Origin: Watersipora subatra
Taxonomy: Eukaryota; Bryozoa; Gymnolaemata; Cheilostomatida; Watersiporidae
DNA length: 64,000 nucleotides
Reading direction: 5' to 3'
Assembly: GCF_963576615.1 (NCBI RefSeq)
Contig: NC_088714.1
Span: forward strand, 4,650,001-4,714,000
Part shown: positions 11,401 through 23,799 of the stretch, one piece after another
How the letters are laid out: every line of letters starts with the position of its first letter
Position numbering within the stretch: the stretch's first letter is position 1
Made by a program: the position numbers and the translations under genes
The notes under the pieces: model-generated
Seen by the model: only the letters and a program-made list of their open reading frames with translations
What the model was told of the DNA's origin: nothing
The model's database searches: none

Positions 11401-14400
11401 TAGACTGCTAATCTAACCCCAACCCAGTCTTTAGAGGGTTGGTTGGAGGTGTACGTACATTAGCATATATATGAGGCATCGTTACATGAACTATAGCATT
11501 GGATTAGCCTTGTTGTAGAACTGTAACCTGACCATCACTAGACTACCTCCCACCTATCGGCATCGACACTCACATAGACGGTGAATAACACTATAGCACC
11601 AGCTAACCAGAGTCCTCTGCACCTAACGACAACCACAACTGAAGTGAAGACTATCCATATATAAGGAGATTTGGACTCATACTAATACTGAAGGTAGATA
11701 GCTCATTTACAACAAAATAAGCTACAACAGCTCTACAAAGAAATACCGCAACTAAAAGAACACACGATAACACTTTCATTCTTATCGTTTCATTAATGTT
11801 AAGTTTTGTTTGTGTATTAGCTGTAGTATGTGAATTATATTTAAATTGTACTCATAAATTATATTAATTACTGTATACACGCACATGTATATTCTTATAT
11901 TGAGCTAACAAAACGTCATTGTTAACCGAACACGGACTATGGTCGACATGGCCTTTCGTTCGTTTCTCCGTGTCCGGGCAAGTTTTACCCGCGATTGGTA
12001 GTATATACGTAAAAGAGGCCCGAATTTTATGAAGGGCAGTTGGTGTTTAGACGCGATACGATAAATACAGACATTTTTCCCGCAAAAGTGTTTTTTATTA
12101 TATTGGATTATCCGAAGAGTAATTAGATACGACCCAGTATCTGTTTTTAAGGACACAGAACCGAACTAAAAAAATAACAGGGCCGTTGTCCGGACTACAT
12201 GATTAGACTCAGTGGCCAACATAATCAGTAGCAACAGGTAGTAACGGACCGGGTATAACTTTAAAGGCAGTTGCCCGCAATCCATTACAATATATGGAGT
12301 TGTTGCTACCGCAAGAAGCCATGTTTTAACAACCGTGCGCAGGCGCTTTAGTTCTATTTCCTGTCTCGAGTTTGGCAATAGTTAAGTCGAGACGAGACCG
12401 ATACGAGACAGGTCGATACTCGAGACGTCTCGTCTCTCGTTCCACCTCTACCCAATACTATTAAATTACCAACTTTTAAAGCAATTAGGTTCAACTTACT
12501 CAATAATTCTTGATTTTCGTCTTTTCATTTATGTTTTTGGGACGTAACGAAAAACATGACTCTGTTTATGGTTTACCAATGCCAATAAAAGGTTACCCAT
12601 ACAGTAAAGTTATACGAAGTTATACCCTAGGACACTTATGTATTCACGGCATCTAACTTTCACGTTTTCGCGGCAACAGCCTCTCGCGAAAATTTCATGA
12701 GCGAAACTAAACTATCATAACGAACGAGCGAAAACGCGAAAATAAATGGCTTTCTTCATTGATATTCACAATAAAATCGTCATATTAGAAATGCAGGCAA
12801 TTTTCGTGTGTGGTTGGCTCATTGGGCAAGTTTTGCTAAACTCATTATAGCTAATACACCGACTGAGCAGCTTGGCAAAACAAATTAAGATAATAATTTT
12901 TTTTTGGAAAAGCCTAGACAAATGAAGAAGATGATGATGATATTAGTTTAGTCATTGAATTTGTAACTGATGAGGATGACAGTCTGGTAGGGAAAGTCAT
13001 AAAATTGAATAATAATTATTGTGGTGATGAATTTTATTACCAACCAAAAGCAATAACAACCCGGGGCCATGGCCACCGCGGCACCGCGTGATATAAATAC
13101 TTGAATTCTAATATTGGTACAACATCAGTCACTGCTGCAGGGACCTTGACGATATTGATAGTCCAGGAGACAAACTGCAGCAAGCGATCAAATTGTATTA
13201 TTGATCTCGCCTACACATTTCTACCTGCGGTTCACAAATACAAACTACCGTATTTTTCGGATAATTAGCAGCTACTTTTTTCTGATGACTTGAGCCATGC
13301 GGCTTATAGGTAGGCCTACAAGGGTGCGGCTAATCACTGTGGCTTATTCTGTGGCTTTTTCTTTCACCGCTAGGGCGCACTAACGGGAATCTCCAATTAG
13401 TGCACTTCTAACTGTGAAAGAAAATACGAAACAATGCCTCACGGTACTGTCCCGTTAGGCACTAAGTTAAAAAGCGTCAGATAATACGAAACTGTGCCGT
13501 ACTGCACTGTTCCGTCTTAAATGGCAAAGTTGCTGCCGCGTTAAAAAGCACAGTCCTTAGTTCTGCGGCCTATAGTAAGGTGCGGCTTATGTATTGTTTT
13601 ATTATCGTTTTTGGAAAATAAAGCACATGTAGCTTATATAGAGTTGCGGTTTATAGTCCAAACAGTACGGTAGTCCCAAATTGAAAAATATTTCGTACCA
13701 GTGAACTGGACCTGAGGAATCTAATGTTTGTTCCACTGCATTTATTTTCACATCACTATATTTTCGCACTCATCAGAGCTGCGAAATTAAGTTCCAGCGA
13801 AATTTTACTCTGTATGCTACTCACGAAACTAAATACTAGCGAAATATAAGTGTCCTAGGGTACATACATGCATACATTACGATGAGGAGTTTTTACCAAT
13901 GCCAATAAAAGGTTATACATGCAACAGCCATACTACAACAGTTACAAAGCATACAATTATAGTTTGTCCTCTCGTTGATGATATCATTGAAGAGAGCAGA
14001 CAACTCATAATACAACATTTTATCACTTTATTGCTAAATGTGTCTAAATCAATATTATAATGATACTTTGGTTAGAGAATACAGAAACGTATCACAAATT
14101 GTCAAGTTTTCTACACCTAATAGTGAGCTTATGCTTTTGTGAACAAGATTGCTACGTAGACCAGTACAGATGCAAATCACTCAAGAATCTGTAGGCAGAA
14201 TATTTAAACCTCACCATATCATCAGTCCCCTCCACGTCATGTTGATACTGCCATTTCTAAAATACCAAAAAGGTTAATTAAAATATATCAAACAATATAA
14301 CAGTACACTTTCAGAAGAGAAATATTTAAAAGAAAACTTCCATTTACCTCTGGTACAATCTTATCCATTACCATGAGCATGTCTGCCCGAACCTTCTCAT

Positions 14401-15486
14401 CCCAACTCTCACATACAACGAGAGAAGCTGTGGTATGTTTTACTGCAAAGGAAAATGATTGACAAATAACTAATCATGTGAAATTAAAACCCTTTGATGG
14501 TTAGTTTTGCATCTATACATTAACCAAACACCCCGATCCGGTAGCTTTACGCAGGTGCAACTCCACACAGCCTAATCGTAGTCAAACATTTTTGATAAAT
14601 GTAAAATCATCAAGAGCTATTTAAGAACAGATGCATATCTATTAAAACAGGAAAAAATCTCCTAATTGCATTTGCAAGCAGTAACATTCTATTTATAGCA
14701 CTATTGATCAAAAGCTGCCGATGAAAGTTATGAATAATGAAAAAAGACTTTCAATGCTTATTTAATCTGGGGTAATGATGAAAAATTAAGCATTAAAAAG
14801 ATAGAGAGCAAATAACCACTCCTACGTGGCTTATTTTTACATGTATAATTCTAACAGATATATGTCTCACATACAGCGTGGTGTGCAATCTCAACTGTGC
14901 TGTGCTTTTTAATCATAACTTGAAATGCATGAGTTTTCTTATGCTTATAATAATCCTTATACAGGAATATACCTTACACTATTAGCTTATTCACAATAGA
15001 CACTTTGTAGCAACGTATAATAATCCTTATACAGGAATATACCTTACACTATTAGCTTATTCACAATAGACACTTTGTAGCAACGTATAATAATCCTTAT
15101 ACAGGAATATACCTTACACTATTAGCTTATTCACAATAGACACTTTGTAGCAACGTATAATAATCCTTATACAGGAATATACCTTACACTATTAGCTTAT
15201 TCACAATAGACACTTTGTAGCAATTTTTGATTTAGGCATCTGTTGACTAAAAACCTAAAAATGTAGGTCTTTTTTAGAGTTTTAACTTGTATAAGATGAA
15301 GTTATCAAATAGTTTAAACTAAAATCAGATCTACTTACTATAGAAATGAGCTGTTCCACATTTCAAAGGCTTTAGATCAGGTAGGTGAGGCCAAATTTCC
15401 TCATTTATCAAGTGACATCCTTTTTCTTGTGCCTTCAAAGTAATTTCCTTTTGAAAGCAAAGAAATGTTCCATTGGAGAATGCCAT
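8410..15486 (-). CDS. UPF0047 / YjbQ-family protein, copy 1 (five coding exons)
   Basis: Coding exons on the minus strand are 15486-15339, 14442-14348, 14256-14215, 10233-10116 and 8432-8410 (148, 95, 42, 118 and 23 nt). They join in phase with GT..AG junctions to give 141 residues and a TGA. Family landmarks appear in order: [16 protein letters not shown] near residue 12, KHTTASL at 51-57, EGTDDMPGHAK at 90-100, and [12 protein letters not shown] at 120-131. Length and motifs match the bacterial YjbQ/UPF0047 enzyme family, reported as thiamine-phosphate-synthase-like; the role in animals is unclear. The last 23-nt exon is the least certain, although its acceptor and frame are conserved in copy 2. 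An acceptor just before the ATG (ttctag) implies a 5' exon upstream. Intron 3 carries two DNA transposons absent from copy 2. Confidence 0.85.
10571..12458. mobile_element. hAT-type element with TSD, inserted in UPF0047 copy 1 intron 3
   Basis: The element proper is 10579-12450 (1872 bp), bounded by inverted TAGAGGTGGAACGAGA and flanked by perfect CCCAATAC repeats at 10571-10578 and 12451-12458. Both subterminal zones are packed with CGAGAC/GTCTCG motifs. The paralogous position in copy 2 (near 36222-36236) reads through as a single cgcaatactatt, an empty site. No transposase domain is recognisable in either strand, so it is non-autonomous. Confidence 0.88.
12623..13862. mobile_element. TIR element with TA target, 1236 bp
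   Basis: The perfect inverted ends CCCTAGGACACTTAT / ATAAGTGTCCTAGGG at 12625 and 13860 are flanked by TA dinucleotides. The subterminal DNA has clusters of TTCGC/GCGAA. The phrase ccaatgccaataaaaggtta occurs on both sides (12577 and 13897), so a local duplication accompanied or preceded the insertion. No coding capacity was seen. It hosts a nested element at 13248-13670. Confidence 0.75.
13246..13672. mobile_element. Nested MITE (CCGTATTTTTCGGA type)
   Basis: The left end ccgtatttttcggataatta and the right end ggactataaaccgc (read on the minus strand, beginning CCGTACTGTTTGGAC) are imperfect inverted repeats flanked by TA. Repeated GCGGCTTATAG and GTGCGGCTAAT phrases fill the element. It lies wholly inside the 12625-13860 element and is therefore the younger insertion. 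Confidence 0.6.
14946..15224. repeat. 70-bp tandem repeat, 4 near-identical units
   Basis: The unit, starting tataataatccttatacagg, repeats four times with almost no differences. It lies in the intron between coding exons 1 and 2 of UPF0047 copy 1 and is absent from copy 2, so the expansion is recent. Confidence 0.95.
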
Positions 15487-15756
15487 TGAGTCAAATATTG
15501 TCTAGAATAAAATCACTATGACATGTACATAAGCGAGATACTTCCACAAAAGCTAGAATAAAGGCCGTTGCAAAAGGAAGACGTGTTTCAAAATAAAGAA
15601 AAACAGCTGCAAAGGATAAAAAAGTGGATTTAGACAAGCCTTAATGCGCAATGTATCAGCAGTTGTTGACAATATAGGAAGTTTTTGACAATATAGGAAG
15701 TTTTATCAACACAATTTGTAGGTCGACATAACACTTGGTAATTTTTGCATTTTATG

Positions 15757-16238
15757 TATGATTAAGAGTACAGTTACATTTGTAAGGTGTATGCATGATT
15801 AAGAGTACAGTTATACTTGTAAGGTGTATGTATGATTAAGAGTACAGTTACACTTGTAAGGTTTATGTATGATTAAGAATACAGTTACACTTGTAAGGTG
15901 TATGTATGATTAAGAGTACAGTTACACTTGTAAGGTGTATGTATGATTAAGAGTACAGTTACACTTGTAAGGTGTATGTATGATTAAGAGTATAGTTACA
16001 CTTGTAAGGTGTATGTATGATTAAGAGTACAGTTACACTTGTAAGGTGTATGTATGATTAAGAGTACAGTTACACTTGTAAGGTGTATGTATGATTAAGA
16101 GTGCAGTTACACTTGTAAGGTGTATGTATGATTAAGAGTACAGTTACAATTGTAAGGTGTATGTATGATTAAGAGTACAATTACACTTGTAAGGTGTATG
16201 TATGATTAAGAGTATAGTTACACTTGTAAGGTGTATGT
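15757..16238. repeat. 37-bp minisatellite, 13 units
   Basis: The unit tatgattaagagtacagtt followed by acacttgtaaggtgtatg is repeated about 13 times with a few substitutions. The same array, with about 33 units, occupies the matching position upstream of UPF0047 copy 2 (38106-39329). It lies in the presumed 5' intron, upstream of the acceptor before coding exon 1. Confidence 0.95.
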
Positions 16239-16318
16239 ACCTCCTTCCTCTTTGCTTTAAAAACTGAATATAGAAAATAATGATATCTATTTATAACGAA
16301 ATCATAGAGCTCAACACA

Positions 16319-17047
16319 GAAGAAAAATACTTCTTGCTCCCGGATGATGTAATATAGACAATAAGAGATGTAGCCAATGGCCAGCGCTACTGCGATTACT
16401 CGGGTTTTAGAAATGTTGTCTACACTAAAATAATAGCTAATCAGGGTAAGGCATACACTTACATTCAGTGTTGCAGGTACACATATGTTGAACTAATGTA
16501 AGCAGATATGGAAATAACTCTCTGACATGTGTAAAAATAGTTGTACAGATGATTAAATAAATACAATCATATATTTTACTTTCATATAAAATTAAAGAAT
16601 AAATCTTAGGTAGCATACATCATTTGTAACTTAACAAAATGGTTGAAACACATATTTTGTGTTGATTAGACAACCAATAAAACTCATCACCATTATATAT
16701 TTTTTATTCCAAATATTGCTGAGACAACTGAATTGCCAGAGATTTTGGAATACACTGCAATCTGTAGTTGATATATAAAATACCAAAACATGTATATAAG
16801 TATACCAACAGTTAGCATGATCAATTCAAATGTACAGTAATCGATGAGTTTATTGAACTATCACTATGAAAATGTGCTAAATATAAACTTGCGCCAAGTT
16901 TTTGTAGATTTTATCAAAAGAAATCGGTAGTTTTCTATCATTTACTATGGTTTTTGATGTTTGAGGTGATATGACTGCCAGGATGTTTCAGGATTAAAAT
17001 TGTCAAAACTGGATCGCTGTTAAAACACCCAGATCAAGCGAGATATA
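16319..17047. other. Upstream region of UPF0047 copy 1 plus a TE fragment
   Basis: Homology with copy 2 stops near 16318/39411. The remaining DNA could hold the promoter and 5' exon; an inverted CCAAT-like element (ccaatggccagcgc) is seen near 16375. From about 16860 to 17040 the sequence matches the subterminal module of the CAGTCAAAC family (shared phrase gaggtgatatgactgccagg). Confidence 0.4.
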
Positions 17048-17049
17048 TA

Positions 17050-19973
17050 CCGTAAAACCTCTAATTGAACGCCACCCTGAGAGAAGGGTTGAAAAATAGA
17101 GTGCCACTCTCCAATTGAACAGCACCTCCATTTGACTGCCACCTTGACATTATTTGATCTTTACGAGTCCATAATATCAATTGACCAGTAGAAAAGTCTC
17201 CACAAAATCATGTTAATAATGAATCGTTTACATCAATAACAAATAATTTTTTCATTGTCCAATTTCAAAGCTTTTTGTTGTTTTTTTTCATTAAAAGTTT
17301 GAAAGCAACACCATAGAAATAACTATTAACTACCTCAGGCTGAGAGTAATTCCTTATTTAACGCAGTCTTGATAATTCGAAGCACATGTATATAAAAACA
17401 GTTTACATTTACGATGGCAAAGGAGCAACTAATTTTAGGATGAAGCTGGCGTTTAGCAAGCAAAACTTTTACACATTCCATTAGCGCTAAATGCAACGCG
17501 TAGAAGTATTGCTCTGCTAAAAAATGGTTGGGACACTAATATCGACTAGTTCAACAGTGCAAAAGAAGAGTTGAGGTCAGAAGACATTGTGGAAAGTATT
17601 GGAAAACTAGAAAATGTTCGTTCCATTGAAAACAACAATCAGAACACAGCCATCCGAGCAAACGATGCAAATATTTTTGTTTTAAAAATATCAATTTTGG
17701 TTTCTGCATGTAATATAATTATGGTTCGTTTATGTCACTTGTTCACGAATATATCTGTTTGTAGCGTTTGATAAATTATCATTAAATATGTTAATAAATT
17801 TGCAGATTCATAGCATATTATTTACTAGAAATTCCACTGTCATACAGCCCACTGTCATACAGCCCACTGTCATACAGCCCACGACCAAAGAGATGGCCAG
17901 AGATATTGGCAAAAAAATAAAGGGTACTGATGGTTGAGAAATGCAATATTAGCAATCAAATGGCTCTGCAGTGCAATAGGATAACTGCAATGGTAGCTGT
18001 AATGTACTGGGTGTGGGTGTTATTATATACAACAATAAGCAATAATGAATGGAAAAGATGTTTATATTTTCCCCCTGCAATAAGAGAAATGCAATATTGG
18101 CCAATATTAGAAGTAAAATGCACTGATATTCTTAGAATAATCAATTTTATTAATATAGTAATAATAGAAAAACAATACACAATTTTGTTTACATTTCAAA
18201 ACGTAATAGGTAGCAATATCGAGAAGTTGTGGTATTTATATAGGTTTTTAGAAAATTTATTTAAAAAGTGTTTGGTCATGACAAACAACAACAATGAAAG
18301 GAAAATATTACACGTTTATATCTCTCCCTTGCAATAGAAGGAATGCAATGTTGGCCAATATTATAGGTAAAATGCACTGATATTATTAAAATAACCAATA
18401 TTGCTAATATAGTAATACAGCAATAATAGAAAACCTATGAGCGTTCATGCGTCTCGAAGATTTCTGCAAACTGCAGCAAAATAAAAGCTGTTATAAAAGT
18501 GTTATAAAGCTGTAGGCCTAATTTACTGTAATGTATGTAATTCAACAACAATAAAGAAATATGTTTATTATAACTCTGAAATGCAAAATTAGAAGTAAAA
18601 TGGCAAGCTACTGTGTACTATACACAGTTTGAAAGTTGGTTGCGTTGAATGTAGAATGGTTTTGATAAGCGTACAGGGATCTTTAACAGAAAGCGAGTAG
18701 GAGCATTCACGCGTATAAAACTGTAGCAAAATAAAAAAATGTTCTCGTCATGAAGGGGCGTTGTAGTTCGGCCCTAGCTTGTACATAAGTTGTAAAGAAT
18801 TTCGGCTAACGTTTTAAATAATGAAACCTTCGGTGATTGGACAAAAAACACAGGCTGATAAACTGTGTACCACAATTTCGTACCTGTAAATCGGTCTACG
18901 CCTCAAACGGTCTATGTTTATTACAGAAACCTTCGAATAAATTCGATTACAAGTAAAAAATGCCATAGACTGATGAAATGAGCACGGTTTTCTCGTGAAA
19001 TGCGCACTACTAAATAGTTCTACAATCGGTCGCACGGCTTTATTGGCGTTTCAATTTTCGGTCTTAACTTTTATTAAACCGAGCTTTTCAAGCTTTTTGT
19101 GGCAATTTTCGTTCAAATTAATCTGTCTATTTGTGTATAATCCGATCAGATGGGTAAGTTTTAAGATATTATCGTAGGTTTACAAAGACTTGGTAACATA
19201 TTTAAATAGGTTTAAATGTGTTTTGTATCGTTATTATACTTTAACGACTTTAAATTCCGATGCTTAAATTTTTTGATGAAATTTCTTGACGAGGGTTCGT
19301 CTCATTGTTGATGAATAATTTTCGTAAGTTGTGTGCACATGCATTTATCATAAAAACTCCCACACTTCCGCTCCGCTCGTGTGGTCGTGGGAATAGCATT
19401 CTTGCGGTTATCTTAACACGGCTTAAAATGGTTCGACGATCATAACTCCTCTTCTATTGCATGTGAAAAGCAAGTTTTGGTTGCAAACTGTAGCAAACAT
19501 ATCAATAAGTGCAATGAGATTTTATTCAACATTGTTAAATATAAATATAAAATAAAAATATGCCTTCAAATGTAAAATGAAATAAAAAGTTGAAAGCTCT
19601 AACAAATTGCAAAACAAGGCATAGGCTATAATATCATCAGAGATTAATTGCAAGCAATAGATAACAACTGGTAGAGTTATCTTTCGGCTTCCCAATGCAT
19701 ATTTTATTTTGAGATCTTTGATAAGTTAGAGGTAAGTTAGCAAATTTATTGCCTCCAAAAGGTTTAACATCGCTCCACTGGAAAAAGAGGGCAAAATATA
19801 GATGACATTCGCTTCGTCCAAAAAAAGGCTAAATTTATCTTCCCAAAATTCTGAAAAACCATTTGAAAAAATACAATGCCAGCCTCTATTTAAATGTCAC
19901 TTCAAATTGCCCACCACTAGAGAAGAAGGGTTGAAATATAGAGTGCCATGGCGTTCAATCAGAGGTTTTACGG
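17050..19973 (+). mobile_element. TIR element of the CCGTAAAACC family, 2.9 kb
   Basis: The ends CCGTAAAACCTCTAATTGAA and (minus strand) CCGTAAAACCTCTGATTGAA are inverted and extend about 27 bp with few mismatches. A second copy lies inverted at 39561-41040. A conserved reading frame near 17560-17650 (SEDIVESIGKLENVRSIE) reappears in that copy as PEDIMKGIGQLEDVRSIE on its minus strand. Both have the same in-frame TAG just upstream, so it is probably the tail of a long-dead transposase. Inside are diverged internal repeats (18027-18180 versus 18282-18430) and three units of actgtcatacagccc at 17837-17882. The 135-aa frame at 17930-18337 is AT-rich and looks like chance. Confidence 0.7.
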
Positions 19974-19999
19974 CATGTTAACTAATATACCAGTATATA

Positions 20000-20166
20000 T
20001 CTGATATGTACATCTGATATGTACATCTGATATGTACATCTGATATGTACATCTGATATGTACATCTGATATGTACATATGATATGTACATCTGATATGT
20101 ACATATGATATGTACATCTGATATGTACATCTAATATGTACATCTGATATGTACATCTGATATATA
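20000..20166. repeat. 13-bp tandem repeat tgatatgtacatc
   Basis: About 12 units run directly up to the (TA)n tract in which the next element is inserted. Overlapping open frames full of YIR/CTYQM repeats are products of this array and are not genes. Confidence 0.93.
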
Positions 20167-20170
20167 CATG

Positions 20171-20201
<31 letters not shown>

Positions 20202-20202
20202 A

Positions 20203-20954
20203 CAGTCAAACATGGATAACTCAAACTTCTCGAGACCGAGCAAACGTGTTCGAGTTATCAGAGCGTTCAAGTTATTAGAGCACTGTCACAAGTGCATGTG
20301 TTTATCAGTAGACACATGTACATATACAAACTATATATAAATCAAAAGCATAGATTGCTTGCTGCAAGATGAAGGGCCTCTCATGTAAAGCTTTCAAAAA
20401 TTTTCTCTGAAAGTATAGATATTTGTCTATCAATTGAGATTTGTTTGTTGCTTTAGGTGATGTGACTGCCAGGACATTCTCAGATTAAAATTGGCAAAAC
20501 TTGATCGCGGTTAAAACGCTCAGAAAAAAGACATCTTTTGCTTCTGAGTATTTTAACCAAATTAAATTTGCCGATTTTACTTTAAGTTTATCCGAAGGTT
20601 TCCGCACTTTCCCTTGCTTTCCGAGAGGCCATCGCAAAGCGGATCTTTGGTAAAATTAGACCTTTCGCAAACCTTTAGAAAAGTCGTTAATGAAAATATT
20701 TTGCCGATGGTGGTAATAATGATGCTTAAGAACTACTAAAAGTTGATGTTTATCTCTATGGCTTGGAATAAAGTGATATTCTAAAGTGATAACAACCGTC
20801 TCGGTAGCCGTTGGGCAAAAAACTGTTCGAGTTAATGATGCTAAGTTGGAGTTATCTAAAGTAATTTATCATTGCGTTGGAACAGACCAAACAAATTCGT
20901 TCAAGTTAACAATGTGTTCAAGCTATCCGTGGGCAAGTTATCTGTGTTTGACTG
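20203..20954. mobile_element. pogo-like MITE, CAGT...ACTG, 752 bp
   Basis: It begins CAGTCAAACATGGATAACTC and ends in the inverted GTTTGACTG, flanked by TA on both sides. CAGT termini with TA duplication fit the pogo/Tigger branch of Tc1-mariner. Two related longer units form the inverted dimer at 23800-26063. The element separates two blocks of ctgatat microsatellite, consistent with insertion into that array. No transposase is present. Confidence 0.75.
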
Positions 20955-21049
20955 TACCTGATATATATATATACCTGATATATACATCTGATATATATAC
21001 CTGATATACACATCTGATATATCTGATGTTTATATCTGATACATATATC

Positions 21050-21084
<35 letters not shown>

Positions 21085-21162
21085 CTGATACATCTGTATA
21101 TATACATCTATATACATATATATATATATATATATCTGATATATATACATATATATATATAC
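20955..21162. repeat. ctgatat / (TA)n microsatellite
   Basis: Irregular (TA)n interspersed with ctgatat and tacatc continues the array seen to the left of the 20203-20954 element. Confidence 0.85.
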
Positions 21163-21552
21163 ACCGGAATTCTGGCGTTGCACGAGTATTAAAAATCAGC
21201 TTATAAACAGTGGGAGCTAATGTCGTTGCCTGCCATTTGCCATTAGCCTGGCACCGTGCAAATGACTGATTCGAGTAAGCTTACTAATGAGAGCTTTGAG
21301 AGCATGCATAAAATTATGTTGCGCCGTAATGGAGAGCGGTAGCGTATTTTCATCCATATAGCGACATATATTACCCAGGGAATCCATGAATCTCGCGTAG
21401 CTTAATTGGTAAGGTATTTGCTTTGCGAATGGGAGGTTCCCAAATCAAATCTTTTGCAATATGAATTCTTCATTTTAATAGCTATAGCTGGACAAACCAA
21501 AGTACACACACAAACTTTGAGATATATATATATATCTCGATAAATATAGATA
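21163..21552 (-). mobile_element. Helitron-like element, copy B (reverse)
   Basis: Read on the minus strand it starts TCTATATTTATC, then tctcaaagtttgtgtg and the family phrase ccagctatagctattaaaa. It ends tttttaatactcgtgcaacg..., the family 3' end. On the plus strand, 21393-21460 is tRNA-like: an A-box-like tagcttaattggtaagg and a B-box-like ggttcccaaatcaaatc. It shares aagcttactaatgagagct with copy D. The exact 5' terminus is unclear because of (TA)n. Confidence 0.5.
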
Positions 21553-21759
21553 GTCTATTGTTAATGTAGTTTTTAAATAGTATAATTTATGGCTTGCATT
21601 TCTTAAAATTGCAAACTAAACACTTTCGTGGACTCAGAGATTACCTCTCTGCCAACAAGGTCTCATGCATCAGCATGCCAACAGGGTCCCTTACAGCACA
21701 TTATGTGGTCCCAGGTGATACGTTCTTTTCATCATTCGAAATCTTTTATGACTGCCAAG

Positions 21760-23760
21760 ATTTTATTATTAATATATGCTTATCTAAAGTTCAGTATGGT
21801 TGAATAATAATAACTCTGATGAGGTAGAACACTCTTTGTCACCATACCTGCCAACTCTCACGCATTGGGCGTGAGACTCACGCAATCACCCCAAAGAAAA
21901 AATGAAAATGCGTGAGATTTTTGCCCCAATTTCCACAATTTCATATATACTATCATTGATACATCAATTGCCCCAAAACCAAATCTCACGCATTGCCCCA
22001 CTCTTGGGTTGGCAGGTCTGTTTGTCAGCGTCGATGTAATGAGAGCGCATCATTTGCTTAACAGGTTAACAGTGTGCTACGATATATTTGGCCTGAATTT
22101 CAGCAATACCGCTGATCTTTTTTGTTTGTATATAATATTTATTGAGGTTAGGATGAAAAAATATAATTCTGTCAACCTCACAAGGCTGTTCGCTGTGCAG
22201 CCCATCATTTCGCGTATGGTCTTAAGTTGAAAGTTTTGTTAATAGTATCTTGAGCTCGCAAAAATCAAATAATTACAACAAAATTCATAGAACTAACGCG
22301 TTGTACGGTTCAACTGTTTGACGCGGGGATATGCTTTATAAACAGCTAAAATTGAAAGACTTATCTTTAACGTTAAAAATATAAGTTATATACAGATATT
22401 ACCTTTCTCAAACCTGTTAGAGCTAGAGACGCTATCTCCAATCCGCACCTTTTGATTTAGAGGGACCAATTGCCTCGGAAGTATTCAGAGGTATGGAACG
22501 TTCCATGTTAGAACACATTGCTGCAGGTCAACGGAAATGGGCGTCGAGTTAATTTAGAACGACTATCAGACCTTCGGAAAAAGAAAACTCCGATATTTCG
22601 CCAATATTTGCACAAAGGACCAGATTTGACCGATTTCGGTTTCTAAGGAACTGCTAGAGCATGTATAGACAACTCACTAAAATTGATCAGTGTAAACTTG
22701 CATCAGTGCTGTCAAAGGAGTCAATGTGAGATTTGACATTTTTTACTAGTGGCTACTAACTTTTCACACTCCTCTAGCATTAACTTTACACACACTTCTA
22801 GTACTAACTAGTCATACTTCTCTAGTACTAACTAGTCATACTTCTCTAGTACCAACTTATCATACACATCTAGTACTAGCAAATCACACACTTCTAGTAC
22901 TCGTTTACCATACTCCTCTAAATCTAACTCATCACACTCCTCTAGTACTAATTTACTACACTCCTATTTTCATTGAATTAAGGTGGTGTTAGCTTATTTT
23001 GAAGGTCATAGAGCCAGCATTCTGTGATCTTCAGACATCCACTGTGAACTGGTCTACCAGTCCCTTCAACAGTAGCCTAGAACTTTTTTCCTTGGTATTC
23101 CATAAGGGATTCTGAGAAACTAGGACATAGGACAAATCGATACTAGAAATGAGGATCATCGTGTATTAAAGTTTCAGAGGTAGCAATAGAATGATAAGAT
23201 CGAACCATCCAACAGAATCAAAAGGAACATTGGTTTACTAGGAGGCATACTTTAGCTACAGTATTTACAGTATATAACAACTAATACCTCAACATTATTT
23301 TTATTCTGCCTAACATTCCCACCATCATTCCTACCATTGTTCATAACCCTAATAGTGCCAACAAATAGATCAGTAGATAATATGGAGCACTCAATAAAAG
23401 GGTTCAGGGATGAAATTTGCATGAGTATCAAATCAACAAAACGATTACAGCACCCAAGCATCTGATCGAGTTGAACTAATGAAAGAGTTGTTGAAATGTA
23501 GCCAAGAATGTTTAGCCATCATGGGAGTACTACTTATTCTAGCACTGAGAAATGAGGGATCAGACTGCTGCTACCAATTATATAGATTTTTTCGTTGTCA
23601 GGAGCAAACGATTCGCATTTCAGTAACCGGGTCCTTTTTTAAGTGATTATTTAGTCAGATTGACTTCCAAGTTCACTTTGATTACCCTATGCAATAAAGT
23701 GGCTTTGCTATTCTGTGTTCTACCCATACCCAAGTTCTGTATATACACACACATATATAT
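21760..23760 (+). repeat. Dispersed repeat, copy related to 49000-50650
   Basis: From about 22050 the sequence is collinear with 49110 onward, including gctgttcgctgtgc and cccatcatttcgcgtatg, then a degenerate array of roughly 20-25 bp built on tctagtactaac (22745-22975 here). The 3' part contains aataaagtggctttgctatt in both copies before AT-rich DNA. Short open frames are not conserved between copies, so I see no gene. The class is unknown; the shared 3' boundary followed by (TA)n hints at a retroposed unit. Confidence 0.6.
21846..22017. mobile_element. Short MITE with ACCTGCCAAC ends
   Basis: Inverted ends acctgccaac and gttggcaggt bound 172 bp whose arms repeat tctcacgcattg in opposite orientations. 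The related segment near 49100 lacks this insert. Confidence 0.65.
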
Positions 23761-23799
23761 ATACAATGTATATATACAAATATATATATACAATATATA

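Noticed and set aside
15757-16238. CRISPR-like regular repeat array
   Set aside because: Units are contiguous 37-bp tandem copies without unique spacers, in a eukaryotic gene region.
17930-18337. 135-aa open frame
   Set aside because: AT-rich, built from diverged internal repeats of a dead transposon, and without domain features.
19968-20270. Minus frames with repeated CTYQMYISDVHIR
   Set aside because: Product of the 13-bp tgatatgtacatc array.
21393-21460. Functional tRNA gene
   Set aside because: A- and B-box-like words are present but the acceptor and T stems do not pair properly; it lies inside a repeated element.
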